The notes: a model not told the origin generated them from the letters alone. A stretch of 64,000 nucleotides of DNA from DASZUK01 sp963745595 (GCA_963745595.1 CAVUYB010000011.1:1-64000), one strand, 5' to 3'. Shown: positions 36,501 through 46,695, counted from the stretch's first letter. Translations and numbers: made by a program.

Positions 36501-38791
36501 CCGGCTCGACAGGCAGCGGCACCGTCGCCTACTCCAGCGCCCGCCTGCCCGGCAGCCTCGTCTCCGGTGCCGCCGCGGCCATCGACGGCAACCCGGCCAC
36601 CGCCTGGCAACCCGGTTTCGGCGGTACCCACCAGGTCGGCGACTGGCTGCAGTACAACCTCGACCGGCCGCTGACGTTCACACACATGGACCTACAGGTG
36701 ATCGCCGACGGCCGCCACTCCGTGCCGACCAGCATCCGCGTCACTGCCTCGACAGCCAACCAGAAGGCCTCGACCACCCGGACACTGACGCTGCCGGCCA
36801 TCGCCGACAGCCGAACCGCCGGCGCCGTCACGACCGTCCCACTGTCGTTCCCCGCCCTCACCGGCCAGCGGATCACCGTGACCGTCACCGGTGCCCGGCT
36901 GGAGGACACGACAAACTATTACTCGGAGTCGCCGATCGCCTTGCCGCTCGGCCTCGCCGAGCTCGGCATCCCCGGTCTCGACGCCCCGGCGTTCCCGGCG
37001 ACAGTGCCCGGCACCTGCCAGTCGAACCTGCTCCAGATCGACGGCCACCCGGTGACAGTCCGCGTCGTCGGCTCGACCGCCGCCGCGTTGGCCGGCGGGC
37101 AGCTGGCCATCGAGCCGTGCGGCGCCGACGCCGGCGGCATCACCCTCGCCGCCGGCACCCACGTCGTCGAGACGCAGGCCGCCCACCAGACAGCGCTCGT
37201 CGGCACAACCCGGACGGCCGGGACAGCTATCAACTGCCAGGCCGACGCCGACTGCGCCGGCTGGAACGTCAACCAGCTGACCCTCGACTCCGCGGCCGGC
37301 GGCGGCCCCGAGCCGACGACAACCGCGTCCGATACCGTCACCACCGGGAGCACCACGCCCGGCGCCGTCGGCCCGTCGAACCCGCCCGCGTCGCTGACCC
37401 CGCCGACCACCGGCCCGACGCCCAAGATCACGACGACCGGCCAGACGCCGACCGCCGAGCAGCTGCACGTCAGTCGGGCGACCACCCCGTTCGAGCTCGT
37501 CCTCGGCCAGAGCAACAACGCCGGCTGGCAGGCCGTCGCCCACCCCGCCGCCGGTGCGCCGGCCGGTGCCCGCTCGGTCGACCTCGGCCCGCCCGAGCTC
37601 GTCGACGGGTTCGCCAACGGCTGGCCGGTCACCCAGGCCGATCTGACCGCCCTCGGCGTCACCGGCCACGCCGCCGGCGGTGCCACCGGCTCCGACGGCG
37701 CGACCGCCGCGGGCCAGGGCTCGACCACCGCCGGTGACTTCACCGTCAGCCTCGTCTGGACCCCCCAGAAGAAGATCTGGATCGCCCTCGGCATCTCCGG
37801 TGTCGCCCTGCTCTTCTGTCTCCTCGTCGCCGTCCTGCCGGCTCGCTGGCGGCGTGCCCTCGTCCCGCGGCGCTGGCGCAAGAAGGACCCGAACGACAAG
37901 GACGGGAACGGGAGCGGGAGAGGCCGGAGCGGAAAGGACCTGAACAAGAAGGACGGGCATGAACCCGGGCCCCCGTCGCCGGGAGCCCCCGGCTCGTCAC
38001 CGGACGCCAGCCTCCCGACACCGGGTGCAGAACCGGTCACCGCCGCGCCCGTTCCGGCATCCGCGGCCGCCGACGACTCCCCGCCGACGCGGTCGGTCCC
38101 GGCCGCCGGGGCCGATGCCGGCGGAGCCCTACCGGTCGGCTCCGTCCTGCCGTCGTTCCGCCCGCGGTCCGGCTCCGCTATCGCCTTCCCCGTCGGCGCC
38201 CTGCCACCGCCGGTGGAGGCCGGCGAGGATGCTCCGGTCATGCCGAGCGACGATGGCGCGGTCAAGGTCGAGACCGAGCCGGCCGCTGAAGGCGAGCCGG
38301 CCCGGCTTGCGGCAGAGACTGAAACCGAGGCGGAGACCGGCACTGGCGGCGTCGCCGGCTCCGATGACCACGGCCGGGACTTCGACGAGCCGGCGGAGCC
38401 ACGGCTCGGGCTGCCGTTCGCCGTCCGCGGCCGTCGGCCGCCGTGGTGGGCGGTGGCGATCATCGCGGTCGTCACCGGCGCGGTCGCCGGGGTCATCTCC
38501 GCCCCGCTGGTCGGCCTGGCCGCCGGCGTGGCGGTGGCGATCGCCCTCGTCGTGCCGCAGGTACGGGCGGTCACGTCGATCGTGGCCGTCGGGCTGCTGG
38601 TCGCGGCCGGCGTGTTCGTCGTCCACGGGCAGGCCGTGCACGCGCTGCCGGAGAGCTCGGACTGGGCGTCGGCCTACGAGAGCGCCGGCGTGCTCGTCTG
38701 GATGGCGGTCGTCTTCCTCGGTGCCGATGCGGTCGTCGAGACGGCCCGCCAGAAGGCCCGGCGTCGCCGAGCCCGCCGGGAGCCGGGCTAG
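33548..38791 (+). CDS. AftD-like alpha-(1->3)-arabinofuranosyltransferase (DUF3367), very large
   Basis: This 1747-residue membrane protein resembles mycobacterial AftD, a GT-C arabinosyltransferase that adds branching arabinose outside the membrane. Residues about 45-470 carry a dozen helices with the acidic DRGVVTSDTKTY loop after helix 1 (GT-C catalytic region), then NGDAEVSSSFVQPD. Two discoidin-like modules are visible (AIDDNLDTAWE near 775; AIDGNPATAWQ near 1007). A helix near 1410, a long charged/Pro-rich linker and three more helices at 1631-1740 extend it past the usual length of about 1400. ATG 33548 is preferred; GTG 33527 is possible. Its TAG overlaps the TAG of the convergent gene (CTAG). 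Confidence 0.82.
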   Translation: MTTTTATAAAPASPRTSGRRRARPSLTEVDPPAADRRAADGTVRQVGVVDWLEYVALAALAFVPLLVVDRGVVTSDTKTYLYLDPSRFLSQVAWMWNPTVALGTVTHEYIGYLLPMGPFYALAAAVHVPTWVAQRLWLGGILFAAGAGVLYLSRVLAVRGPGRVVAALAFMLSPYFLQYAGRISVILLPWAGLPWMIAFAVLALRRGGWRYPALFALVVAVVSGINASSIIYVGIAPVLWLIYAVAIEREATWRQAGWTAVKLALLTFFCCLWWIVGLEIEAAYGVDVLKYTETVPSTSQTSSAAEVIRGLGYWYFYGGDRLGPWTTSAVLYTQQLWLLALSYLVPVLAFLSAVFVRWRHRAYFVLLVVVGVVLSVGAHPITSPTPFGGVLKTFMTDTTAGLAMRSTDRATPLVVLGLAMLLGAGVTALWARLPRIGLVTGLVVAALVVANNPAVFNGDAEVSSSFVQPDKLPAYQMQAIDHLNATHPGTRVLAIPGNDFAADRWGDTVDTPQSAYLTRPFVTREQQIMGSMATADTLYALDEPMQTSIVNWNSLAPMARLMSAGDVLVEYDQAYEHYGVPQSQLLALGLSPTPAGLTDPVSFGPPTPNVSSIATLDEQDLTAPANPTPTSPLVTYTVTTPRAITRAESNQGAVIVAGDATGLENLAGTGLLNGDSALYYAGTLDGKKSQLTQLLGDGATLAVTDTNRKQAFRWDTLTANYGETETPSDNPAKTTLSDSPIELFPAAPSDAHTIASYVGAVDVTASSYGNTISYTPEDRAYSAIDDNLDTAWETGTFVADPSGQWWQAHFATPATTDHVTLVQPQTGTRRRWITKVTLTFDGGHPVTESLGPSSRAAGGQVVSFPSRSFHTLRVTIDATNDDHASPAAAVAVGFAEVQVPGEHVVEVAQMPGDLLQKAGTASIGNRLTLSMTRQRITPFPPRSDPETNIARTFTLPTARTFTLSGTAGVSNLIPDDQIDRLVGLAGSTGSGTVAYSSARLPGSLVSGAAAAIDGNPATAWQPGFGGTHQVGDWLQYNLDRPLTFTHMDLQVIADGRHSVPTSIRVTASTANQKASTTRTLTLPAIADSRTAGAVTTVPLSFPALTGQRITVTVTGARLEDTTNYYSESPIALPLGLAELGIPGLDAPAFPATVPGTCQSNLLQIDGHPVTVRVVGSTAAALAGGQLAIEPCGADAGGITLAAGTHVVETQAAHQTALVGTTRTAGTAINCQADADCAGWNVNQLTLDSAAGGGPEPTTTASDTVTTGSTTPGAVGPSNPPASLTPPTTGPTPKITTTGQTPTAEQLHVSRATTPFELVLGQSNNAGWQAVAHPAAGAPAGARSVDLGPPELVDGFANGWPVTQADLTALGVTGHAAGGATGSDGATAAGQGSTTAGDFTVSLVWTPQKKIWIALGISGVALLFCLLVAVLPARWRRALVPRRWRKKDPNDKDGNGSGRGRSGKDLNKKDGHEPGPPSPGAPGSSPDASLPTPGAEPVTAAPVPASAAADDSPPTRSVPAAGADAGGALPVGSVLPSFRPRSGSAIAFPVGALPPPVEAGEDAPVMPSDDGAVKVETEPAAEGEPARLAAETETEAETGTGGVAGSDDHGRDFDEPAEPRLGLPFAVRGRRPPWWAVAIIAVVTGAVAGVISAPLVGLAAGVAVAIALVVPQVRAVTSIVAVGLLVAAGVFVVHGQAVHALPESSDWASAYESAGVLVWMAVVFLGADAVVETARQKARRRRARREPG

Positions 38792-40053
38792 CGGCTCCGC
38801 TGCCGGCAGGCTTCGGACGCCAGCGCCTCGAGCGTGCTGCGGGCAGTGGCGTCCCAGGTGAACCAGAGCGCCCGTTCGAGCGCGGCTTTGCCGAGCGCGG
38901 TGCGGAGCTCGGCATCGATCAAGACCTCGACCAACGCCACCGCGACGCCGTCGATGCTGTCGTCGGTGAGCAGGCCGGTCCGGCCGTCGACGACGGCGTC
39001 GCGGTGACCGGAGATGTCGGTGGCGACGGCCGGCGTGCCACAAGCCGCGGCCTCGGTCAGCGTCATGCCCCAGCCCTCGCGGAGCGACGTCGACGCGACG
39101 ACCCAGGCCTGCCGGTAGCAACGGACGAGGTCGTCGTCGGCCAGGTGGCCGGGCATGGCCAGCCAGTCGTCGGCCCCGTGGTGGTGGCGCAGGGCCTCGA
39201 GGGCCGGTCGCTCGTAGCCCTCGCCGACGATGACGGCGCGTAGCTCGGGCACCTTCTCCTTGGCCCGGACGAGCGACTCGATCAGCAGGTCGAACCGCTT
39301 CACCGGGACGAGCCGGCCGACGGCGAGGACGAGCGGCACCGGCGACCGCTCGGTCGCGTCCGGCGCGAACCGGGGCTCGATGCCCGGCGCGGCCACCGAG
39401 ACGCGGTGCTCGGGCAGGCGGAGCATGTCGACGATCTCGCCGCGGGACGACTCGGACAGGGTGACGACCCGGCTACGCCGGTAGAGCGGCGGCGCCAACC
39501 GACGCTCGACGGTCTCGCCGGCCCGGGCCAGCCAGCCGGGCAGGACCATCCGCCACATCTCGGCGTGGACGTGGTGGAGGAAGACGATCCGCGGTCCCCG
39601 GCACCACAGCGGCGAGAAGAACGGCATGCCGTTCCAGATCTCGACCAGTCCCTCGTCGGGGTGTCGGCGGTGTCGGAGGCCGTCCCACGCCACCGACGGG
39701 AAGACCGCGTACCGCCCGGCCCGCCGGTCCGCCCGGTAGCCGTCCCGCTCGATGGACGCCGGCGCGGTTCGCACGGCCGACGTCCGGACGGTCACGTCGA
39801 TACCGGCCTCGGCCCAGAGGGTGGCTATGCGGTGGGCATGCAGCTCGGAGCCACCGGCTTCGGGGTCGTCGAGGTCGCGCCAGGCGACGAAGTGGGCCCG
39901 GCGGAGCCCGGCGTCGGCGGCGATGGCGGCCAGGACGTCCCGGCCGCCCTGGGGGGCCATGGCCGGTGGGACGAGGATGTCGGGCGGGGAGCTCAGCGCC
40001 GACGGCGTGTCCGGCGCCTGGTCCGCTGTCTGTTCGCTCCACACCTTGGCCAT
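38788..40053 (-). CDS. Glycosyltransferase family 4-type enzyme
   Basis: This 421-residue GT-B-fold glycosyltransferase has a DPEAGGSELHAHRIATLW acceptor-side loop near residue 62, the retaining-GT4 donor-binding block VLAVGRLVPVKRFDLLIES near residue 245, VGEGYERPAL, and the EX7E motif region LREGWGMTLTEAAACGTP with both Glu residues. No signal or membrane helix is present, so it acts at the cytosolic face. The ATG at 40053 follows GGCGGAG. It ends convergently with the AftD-like gene. Its position beside a flippase suggests it builds a lipid-linked glycan. Donor sugar unknown. Confidence 0.88.
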   Translation of the reverse strand: MAKVWSEQTADQAPDTPSALSSPPDILVPPAMAPQGGRDVLAAIAADAGLRRAHFVAWRDLDDPEAGGSELHAHRIATLWAEAGIDVTVRTSAVRTAPASIERDGYRADRRAGRYAVFPSVAWDGLRHRRHPDEGLVEIWNGMPFFSPLWCRGPRIVFLHHVHAEMWRMVLPGWLARAGETVERRLAPPLYRRSRVVTLSESSRGEIVDMLRLPEHRVSVAAPGIEPRFAPDATERSPVPLVLAVGRLVPVKRFDLLIESLVRAKEKVPELRAVIVGEGYERPALEALRHHHGADDWLAMPGHLADDDLVRCYRQAWVVASTSLREGWGMTLTEAAACGTPAVATDISGHRDAVVDGRTGLLTDDSIDGVAVALVEVLIDAELRTALGKAALERALWFTWDATARSTLEALASEACRQRSR

Positions 40054-40251
40054 CGCTCCGCCTATCTCGGTACATCCGCTGACGGGGATCCCGCCCGAGC
40101 GTACCTACCGCCCAGCGGAAAAGTTGCTTTTCGGTTACAGGCCGGCGTCCGTTTGTCGGGCTCGTTCTCCGGCTCGGCCGGTTGCGATCAGGTGGTGAAC
40201 TGGCCCCCCGGACAGTCGGTCGATCCTGAAGAGTATCGGTTTTACCTTACG

Positions 40252-41730
40252 CTAGCCCGTCCGATGCCGGCGACGATGGACCAGCACGAAGCCGACGACG
40301 GTGGCGACGGCCAGCGTCGCTTGGACGGCCAAATCGGCCCGGGCGGTCGTCCGCGGCACGCCGTGGGCTGCGGTGACCGCCACGGTGGCGGCCACCGCGC
40401 CGACGACCAGGAGGCCGGTGATCCAGCGGCGGCCGATCGCCAGCAGGTACATCGTCAGGATCACCGTCACGCTCAGGCAGACCATGGCCAGGACCAACGG
40501 GAGGAAGGCCGACTCGGCCCCGAGGTACCGCGACGAGAAGACGACCGACAGGAGCAGGTGGGGGGCGGCCAGGGCGATGACGAGCAGGAGGAGGGCGGGG
40601 ATGCCGAGGAGGAGGAACGTCACGGCGAGCTGCCGGAGGGCGTGGCCGCCCTCCCGCCACCGGATCGCCGCCTCCGGCAGCAGGTAGCCGCCGAGGACGA
40701 CCGCCCCGAAGACGAGGGCCTTGCTGGCCACCGAGACGGCCGCGTAGGAACCGCTCATCGTCGGCGCCTCGCGACCGAGCACGATCACGTCGACGTTCTG
40801 CAACAGCGCGGTCATCGCCAGGGCGACGAAAGCGGTGACCAGGTCGGTGATCAGCACCCGTCGCTCGGCCCGGGCGGCCGCGTCCTGCGCCTCCGGGGCC
40901 ACCCACCGCCGGCCCTCCGCCCTGGCCTCGGCTCCCCACACCCGGTCGGCCATGACCCGGGCGTGGATGGCCGTGACGACCTCCGCGACGAGGACGCCGG
41001 CCGCGGCGCCGGACGGCCCGGCCCCGGCGGCGACGAAGGCCAGCATGGCGACCGTCCGCACGCCGCCCTCGACCAGCAGGTTGACCGCCAGCGTCCGGTA
41101 GCTCCGGTGGGCCTGGAGCAGGCCACGGTCGATGCACAGCAGGATCCACACCCCACCGGCGATGAGGATGGCGTCGATCCCGGCGACGTCGTGTTGGTTG
41201 AGCAGTCGGGACAGCGGCCCGCCGACGGCGAGGACGGTCGCGGCGAAGACGACGAGCACCAGCGTCGCCCGCCGGTGCATCCGCCGGGCCCAGCGCTGCA
41301 CGAGGTGGGCCGACCGGCCTTTCCAGCCGGTCACCCGCCGGACGACCGCGACGATGACCGCGGAGCCCGGCATCGAGACGATGAGGAACAGGCCGGTGAG
41401 GACGTTGAGCTCGCCGTAGCCCCGCGTGGTCAGGAGCCGGGCGAGCAGGACGGTGACGATGACGTTGGCGCCGTTCGCCACCAGCCCGGCGATGGCCAGC
41501 GGCCCGGCTTGGAGGAGCCCGGCCCGGACCGAATCGGCCGCGACGTCCCCGCCCGCGGCACCGGCGACGGACCGGTCGGCCGGGAGGACGAGCTCGCCGC
41601 CGAGCGCCGGCATGACCGAACTCGGCGCGAGCGACAGCGCACCGGGCACTCCCTCGACGGCCGCCTCCGCGGCTTCGACCGCGCCGATGTCGTGGCCGTC
41701 GGGGGGCGGAAGGTCGGACCGCGTGGTCAC
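40252..41730 (-). CDS. Polysaccharide flippase (Wzx/MATE-like)
   Basis: This 492-residue protein has about 12-14 membrane helices after a 60-residue Ala-rich cytosolic N-terminus. The pattern (RAGLLQAGPLAIAGLVANGA, LLARLLTTRGYGELNVL, later ALLQNVDVIVLGREAP) matches oligosaccharide flippases of the Wzx/MviN superfamily, which move lipid-linked glycans across the membrane. The GTG at 41730 overlaps the preceding stop (GTGA) and has TACGGT 6 nt upstream. The 200-nt spacer before the GT4 gene (40054-40251) is AT-richer and contains a GAAAAG-TTG-CTTTTC stem, but I see no gene in it. Confidence 0.87.
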   Translation of the reverse strand: MTTRSDLPPPDGHDIGAVEAAEAAVEGVPGALSLAPSSVMPALGGELVLPADRSVAGAAGGDVAADSVRAGLLQAGPLAIAGLVANGANVIVTVLLARLLTTRGYGELNVLTGLFLIVSMPGSAVIVAVVRRVTGWKGRSAHLVQRWARRMHRRATLVLVVFAATVLAVGGPLSRLLNQHDVAGIDAILIAGGVWILLCIDRGLLQAHRSYRTLAVNLLVEGGVRTVAMLAFVAAGAGPSGAAAGVLVAEVVTAIHARVMADRVWGAEARAEGRRWVAPEAQDAAARAERRVLITDLVTAFVALAMTALLQNVDVIVLGREAPTMSGSYAAVSVASKALVFGAVVLGGYLLPEAAIRWREGGHALRQLAVTFLLLGIPALLLLVIALAAPHLLLSVVFSSRYLGAESAFLPLVLAMVCLSVTVILTMYLLAIGRRWITGLLVVGAVAATVAVTAAHGVPRTTARADLAVQATLAVATVVGFVLVHRRRHRTG

Positions 41731-43945
41731 CCGGCCACCGTACCGACCGCCGACGGGCTGGCCGTGCGACCGCGACGCCGGCCGTCGCGGGCCGGACGCC
41801 CGGGTTCGTTGGCCTGGCCGGTCTGGCATGGCTGGCCCGGACGACGCAGGCCGGCACGGCATCGGGGCCGGCCCGGTGGTCGTGGGCGGTCGCCAGCTCG
41901 CAGTTGCCCAGCGTCCCGGACGGCACGACGAGCGGGCCGCGGCCCAGGTCGACGTCGGACCAGACCCAGGCGCCGGCCTGGAACGTCGGCTCGACGCCGA
42001 GGGCGGCGGTCATGAACGCGGCCGCGTACACCGGGTCGCGGCCGCGCAGCATCGCCGGCACGCCGGGCTGTTGGGGGATGACGACCATCGTCACGCCCCA
42101 GCCCCGCAGGGCTTGGCGGACGGCGGCCAACTGGGCCGGCGTACCCGACGGCGGCGTGGTCAGGCCGAAACCGAGCGACGTGAGCACCTCGAAGCCGGCC
42201 TTCTCCGGGCCGGCCCGGTTGGCGACCCCCTGCGGGCCGCCCCCGCCGGCCTGGGCGAACCCCATGCCGGCGACGGCCTGCCAGGCCATCGCCGACTGGA
42301 TGCCCGAGAACGGAGCCGGGTAGGCCAGCAGCACCTGCCCGGGTGGCAGGGTCGGCGCCTCGGACGTGTACCACTGGGGCAGGGTCACCGGCCGGGCGGT
42401 GAACGGTAGCTTCGGGGCGACCACCCAGACGATCGGGACGAGGGCCACCGCGGCGACGGCCACCGCGGCCAGGATCGGCACGACCCGGCCGACCCTGGCT
42501 GGCCGGGCCGTCGTGGCTGGCCGGGCCGGACCCGTCGCCTCGGTACGCCCATGGGCTGGGATGCCGCCCGGTGAGGCCGCCGACGCAACTGCCGGTGCGG
42601 CGTGCCGCCCTCTCGGTCGCCGCGCCGGCCAGGTCGGCGAGACGTGGCGGGTCCGGTCGACGACGACGGCGAGCATGACGGCCAGGGCCAGGGTGGTCAC
42701 GGCCATGAACCGCTGCTCGATGACGTTCACGAGCACCGGCTGGTGGCTGAAGATCTGCCACGGCACCCAGTGGTGCTTGCGGACGCCGAAGGAGAGGGCG
42801 GCGGTGACGACGGTGAGGGCGGCGAAGAACCAGAGGCGGCGGTCGCGACGCCAGACGACGAGCCCGGCGACAGCGACAGCGAGCAGCCCCCACCCGAGAT
42901 AGCCGGCGGACGGCAGGGCTTTGCCGAAGTAGCCGCCGAGGTCGAGCAGGAAGCCCCCCTGCGTGGCGTAGCCGGGGTCGACGAACGAGCGCGGGGTGAG
43001 CCCGCCGATGATCGGGATGCCGGGCCAGATCTGGCCGGACAGGTGGGCCGGACCGGCCAGGGCGAACCAGAAGGGGTAGGCCAGGACGACGACGGCGAGG
43101 CCGATGGCCACCGCCAGACCGGGCGCGGCCCGCCGGGCCCGGCGGGCCAGATCGGCCCGGTCGGTGACGACCCGGTAGAGGACGAGCAGGACGACGCCGG
43201 CGACGGCCGACATGGCGGCGATGAGCAGGAGCTCGGTGCTGATGAAGAACTCGGCGACGATGAGGACGGCCAGGGCGATCCCGACCGGCACGGGCCGGCG
43301 GCGCTGGCGGACGAGCAGCTCGTCGAGGCAGCCGAGCATCAGCGGGAACAGGGCCAGCGACGTCGTCATCAGGTGGGCGAAGACGAGGCTGCTGATGACG
43401 AACGGCGAGAACCCGTAGAACAGGCCGCCGACGAAGGCGGCGGGGGCCCAGCGGGTCCAGCGCCGGAGGAGCCAGAACGCGCTGAGGCCGGAGAAGACGG
43501 GGGCGAGCGTCGACGCCACGTTGAGGGTGGCGACCGGGCCGAACAGCCAGGTGACCGGGGCCAACGGGACGCCGATGGCCAGCACGCTGGTGTTGGACAG
43601 CAGGTTGATACCGCCCGGGTGGAACAGGGCGGTCGAGTAGAACGGGTTGTGGCCGTGGGCGATGGCGTAGGCCGGCCACTCGAGGAACCACAAGAACAGC
43701 GCCGGGTCGCCGCAGCCGCAGGTGGCCGTGGCCGTCGGATGGGTCGACCAGACGTGCCACCAGAGCACCACGGACACGGCCAGGTAGACGAGGCCGGCCA
43801 CGACGTACGGCGCCAGCCGGCGGCGTCGACTGGTCGGCCGGCGCCCGGTCGAACGGTGCCGGCCGGAGGGGGTCGTCGGATCAGGGTCGCCGTCGGGCGA
43901 CGTCGGGCGGTTGACCGGCTCCAGGACGCCGGCGCCCCGGGCCAC
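41727..43945 (-). CDS. GT-C-like multi-pass membrane glycosyltransferase, frameshifted near the C-terminus
   Basis: About 739 residues with a dozen or more membrane helices after an Arg/Pro-rich N-terminus. Loop 1 contains ATCGCGDPALFLWFLEW with the acidic residue expected of GT-C enzymes, then FYSTALFHPGGINLLSNTS, resembling YfhO-like and other lipid-sugar-dependent transferases. The frame is good through LGNCELATAH near 41890. It then runs without a stop through the whole flippase gene, while a neighbouring frame stops at 41727, overlapping the flippase GTG (GTGA). One base missing between about 41760 and 41890 explains this. The GTG at 43945 overlaps the previous TAG. Confidence 0.72.
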
Positions 43946-45457
43946 TACCCGGCGGGGACCCGGCGAGGCAGCACCGGCGCGTCCCGACCGGTCCCCCCGC
44001 TTCCCCCCGCGGCACCGCCCGACTGCACTTCGTGGTACTCCTCTTCGACGTTGACCGCCCAGATGTCGTGGTCGGCGCCGAGGATGTTCTCGACCGTCAG
44101 CATGGCGGTGTACATCGAGTGGTCCTGGTTGTTGTACTTGTGCATGCCGTTGCGGCCGACCGGGTGCACGTTGGGCGCGGCCTCGTCGAGGTACGTGGTG
44201 ATGGTCTCGACGTTGGCCCGGTAGGCGAAGTCGTAGTACGGGTACGCCTTGGGCACCCGGACGACGTAGCCGGCCTCGACGTCGGCCGCCTGGACGAGGC
44301 CGAGGATCTCGAGCTCGCGCTTGCCCCGCTCGACGAGCTCGTCGTCACTGCTCGACCACAGCTCGTCGCCCTCGAAGACGAAGTACTCGAGGCCGAGGCA
44401 GGTCCGCCCCTCCTTGACCATGAACGGCGACCAGGAGCCGAAGTTCTGGATGCGCCCGACGGCGACCTCGGGGGCGTGGATGTAGATCCAGTTGTCCGGG
44501 AACCCCTTGGCCTCGGGCACGACGAGGGCGACGGTCAAGAAGTCCCGGTAGTGCAGGTCGTCGCCGGCCGCCCGCACGGCGGCGGGGGCCGGCGGGTCGA
44601 TGGCCCGGACGAGGGCATTCATCGGCATCGACGAGATGACGTGCGAGGCCGCGCACGCGCCGGGTCGAGCCGTCGGCGGCGGCCAGGGTGACTGCGGTGG
44701 CCCGGCCGCCGTCGAGGTGGATGGCGGCGACCTTCGTCTCCATGAGGACCGTTCCGCCGCCCTTCTCGACCAGGTCCCGGCAGCGCTCCCACATCATCCC
44801 CGGCCCGTACTTGGGGTACTGGAACTCCTCGATGAGGCTGGTGATCTCCTTCTGGTTCCGTTTCGGCGCCAGCGCGTTCAGCACGGCCTTGCCGAGGTCG
44901 AGGTTCTTCACCCGCTGGGCGGCCCAGTCCGACGGCATGTCGCTGACCGGCACGCCCCAGACCCGTTCGGTGTAGGTCTTGAAGAAGGTGCGGTAGAGGC
45001 GCCAGCCGAACCGGGCGACCAGCCACCCCTCGTAGTTCGTCTGGTCCTTCGGCGGTCGGACCCGGGCCCACAGGTACGAGAGCCCGCAGAGGAGGGCCTC
45101 TTTGAGGCCCAGGTTCTTCAGGGCGTTCGCCGCCTTCAGCGGGTAGTCGTAGTACTTGCCCTTATAGAAGATCCGGCTCATCCGGGGCCGGAGCAGGAAG
45201 TCCTCGTCGGGCAGGATCTCGTGCCAGAGCGCCTCGACGGCCTCGACCTTGGTGAAGAAGCGGTGGCCGCCGATGTCGAACCGCCAGCCGTCCCGCTCGA
45301 CGGTACGGCTGATGCCGCCGACGACGTCGTCGGCTTCGGCGACGACCGGGTGCCGACCGGCTTTGACCAGCTCGTAGGCGGCGGTCAGTCCAGCTGGTCC
45401 GGCGCCGACGATCACTACCGGGGCGTCATCCGGTCCTGCGTCCGCTGGCGTCGACAT
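43945..45457 (-). CDS. FAD-dependent oxidoreductase, UDP-galactopyranose mutase/amine-oxidase-like, frameshifted
   Basis: About 503 residues. The N-terminus binds FAD (VVIVGAGPAGLTAAYELV near residue 14) followed by DDVVGGISRT and FDIGGHRFFTK, the variant seen in UDP-galactopyranose-mutase-like and protoporphyrinogen-oxidase-like flavoproteins of sugar clusters. The C-terminal half (ALVRAIDPPAPAAVRAA, ASHVISSMPMN, VGRIQNFGSWSPFMV, GRNGMHKYNNQDHSMYTA) lies in another frame; deleting one base near 44654 joins them as RRVAASHVISSMP. The ATG at 45457 follows AAGGGGGAG. It might supply a furanose donor to the AftD-like enzyme or modify a lipid-linked sugar; this is inference. Confidence 0.8.
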
Positions 45458-45510
45458 CTCCCCCTTCCGGCGCCCGGGACCCGTACTGGTCCGGAGCGAG
45501 GATAGCGGGT

Positions 45511-46695
45511 TCACGGCACCGAGAGGTTGAGGAAGGCGAGCAGCGCGTAACCGGCCAGGCCGGCGGCCGCGAGCACCAGGACGGACCGCTCGACCCGCCG
45601 CCCGGCGGTGAGCGACGCGGCCGCCACGACCAGCGGGAACGCCCCGAGGGCGTACCGCTCGAACGAGTCGAGGTTCGTCCCGGTGAGGGCGACGACGAGG
45701 ACGACGGTGGCGAACGCGCCGTACGACGCGGGCAACCGCCACCAGCAGACGACGACGAGGGCGACGACGAGGACGACCCACGGCACGTGCAGGGCGGTGC
45801 CGAAATGGTGGTGGACGACGCCGGTGACGTCGTGGGCGAGCGTCCGGAAGGGGTCCGACAGCCCACCGTGGTGGCCGGCCTGGGTCTGGACGCGCAGCGG
45901 GAGCAGGCCGTCGCCGTACACGCCGGCCGACCAGGCCAGGAAGGCTCCGGCTCCGGCCACCGGGGCCAACGTGGCCACGACGGCCAGCGCCCGCTCCCCC
46001 GCCCCGGTCGCCCGCCACCGGCGGACGGCCTCGATCGCCACCGGCACGGCCAGCAGGACGCCGACCGGCCGGGTCAGGCCGGCCGCCGCGCCGAGGACGG
46101 CCGCCCAGAGCCACGCCGGGCCGGCGGCCCCGGCCGCTCCGGCCCAGCCCCGGCCGCTCCCCCGCCGGATGGCCAGGAAGCAGCCGACGGCGAGGACGAG
46201 CAGCAGGCCCTCGGCGTAGCCCATGACGAGCACGAAGGCCGGTGGGGCCAGCGAGAACAGCCAGACCGACCGGTCGGCCCAGCGCTGGTCGCCGGACTCG
46301 CGGACGACGAGGATCCGCAGGAGGGCGGTAGCGACGAGGGCGGACAGGTTGGCCACGACGACCAGGGCGACTCCGGCCGAGACGCCCGGCAGGTAGGCCA
46401 GGGCCCGCCCGACGAGCGGGAAGAGCGGGAAGAAACGGAGCGACTGGTGGCCGAGCGGTCCGTAGCCGACGCGGGCGATCGCCTCGTACCAGCCGGCGTC
46501 CCAGCCGAGCAGGCCCTGGTGGACCCGGGCGGCCGTCGCCGCGCTCGGGTGGTCCCGGTCGACGACGAGGTGGGCGAGGGCGAGGGCGCCGAGGACGACG
46601 AGCCGGGCGACGACCCACTGCGGCAGGACGGCGACGATCGCCCGCCCGGCCCGGGCGGCCCACCCCCTCGGCGCCGAGGGCCCGACGTCGGTCAC
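45511..46695 (-). CDS. PIG-V-like mannosyltransferase (GT-C)
   Basis: This 394-residue membrane protein has about ten helices. The first loop contains LLGWDAGWYEAIARVGYG, the WDAxWY hallmark of the PIG-V / GPI-mannosyltransferase-2-like family, with the catalytic Asp, and SLRFFPLFPLVGR follows as in that family. Such enzymes use polyprenyl-phosphate sugars on the outer face. The GTG at 46695 lies 8 nt downstream of the stop of the GT39-like gene, so the two are co-transcribed. No ribosome-binding site is clear. The sugar is probably mannose by family, not proven. Confidence 0.85.
   Translation of the reverse strand: MTDVGPSAPRGWAARAGRAIVAVLPQWVVARLVVLGALALAHLVVDRDHPSAATAARVHQGLLGWDAGWYEAIARVGYGPLGHQSLRFFPLFPLVGRALAYLPGVSAGVALVVVANLSALVATALLRILVVRESGDQRWADRSVWLFSLAPPAFVLVMGYAEGLLLVLAVGCFLAIRRGSGRGWAGAAGAAGPAWLWAAVLGAAAGLTRPVGVLLAVPVAIEAVRRWRATGAGERALAVVATLAPVAGAGAFLAWSAGVYGDGLLPLRVQTQAGHHGGLSDPFRTLAHDVTGVVHHHFGTALHVPWVVLVVALVVVCWWRLPASYGAFATVVLVVALTGTNLDSFERYALGAFPLVVAAASLTAGRRVERSVLVLAAAGLAGYALLAFLNLSVP

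Noticed and set aside
40247..43945. 1232-codon minus-strand frame joining the GT-C protein to sequence across the flippase
   Set aside because: After about 41890 the translation is Arg-rich nonsense antiphase to the flippase; a neighbouring frame gives the expected stop overlapping the flippase start.
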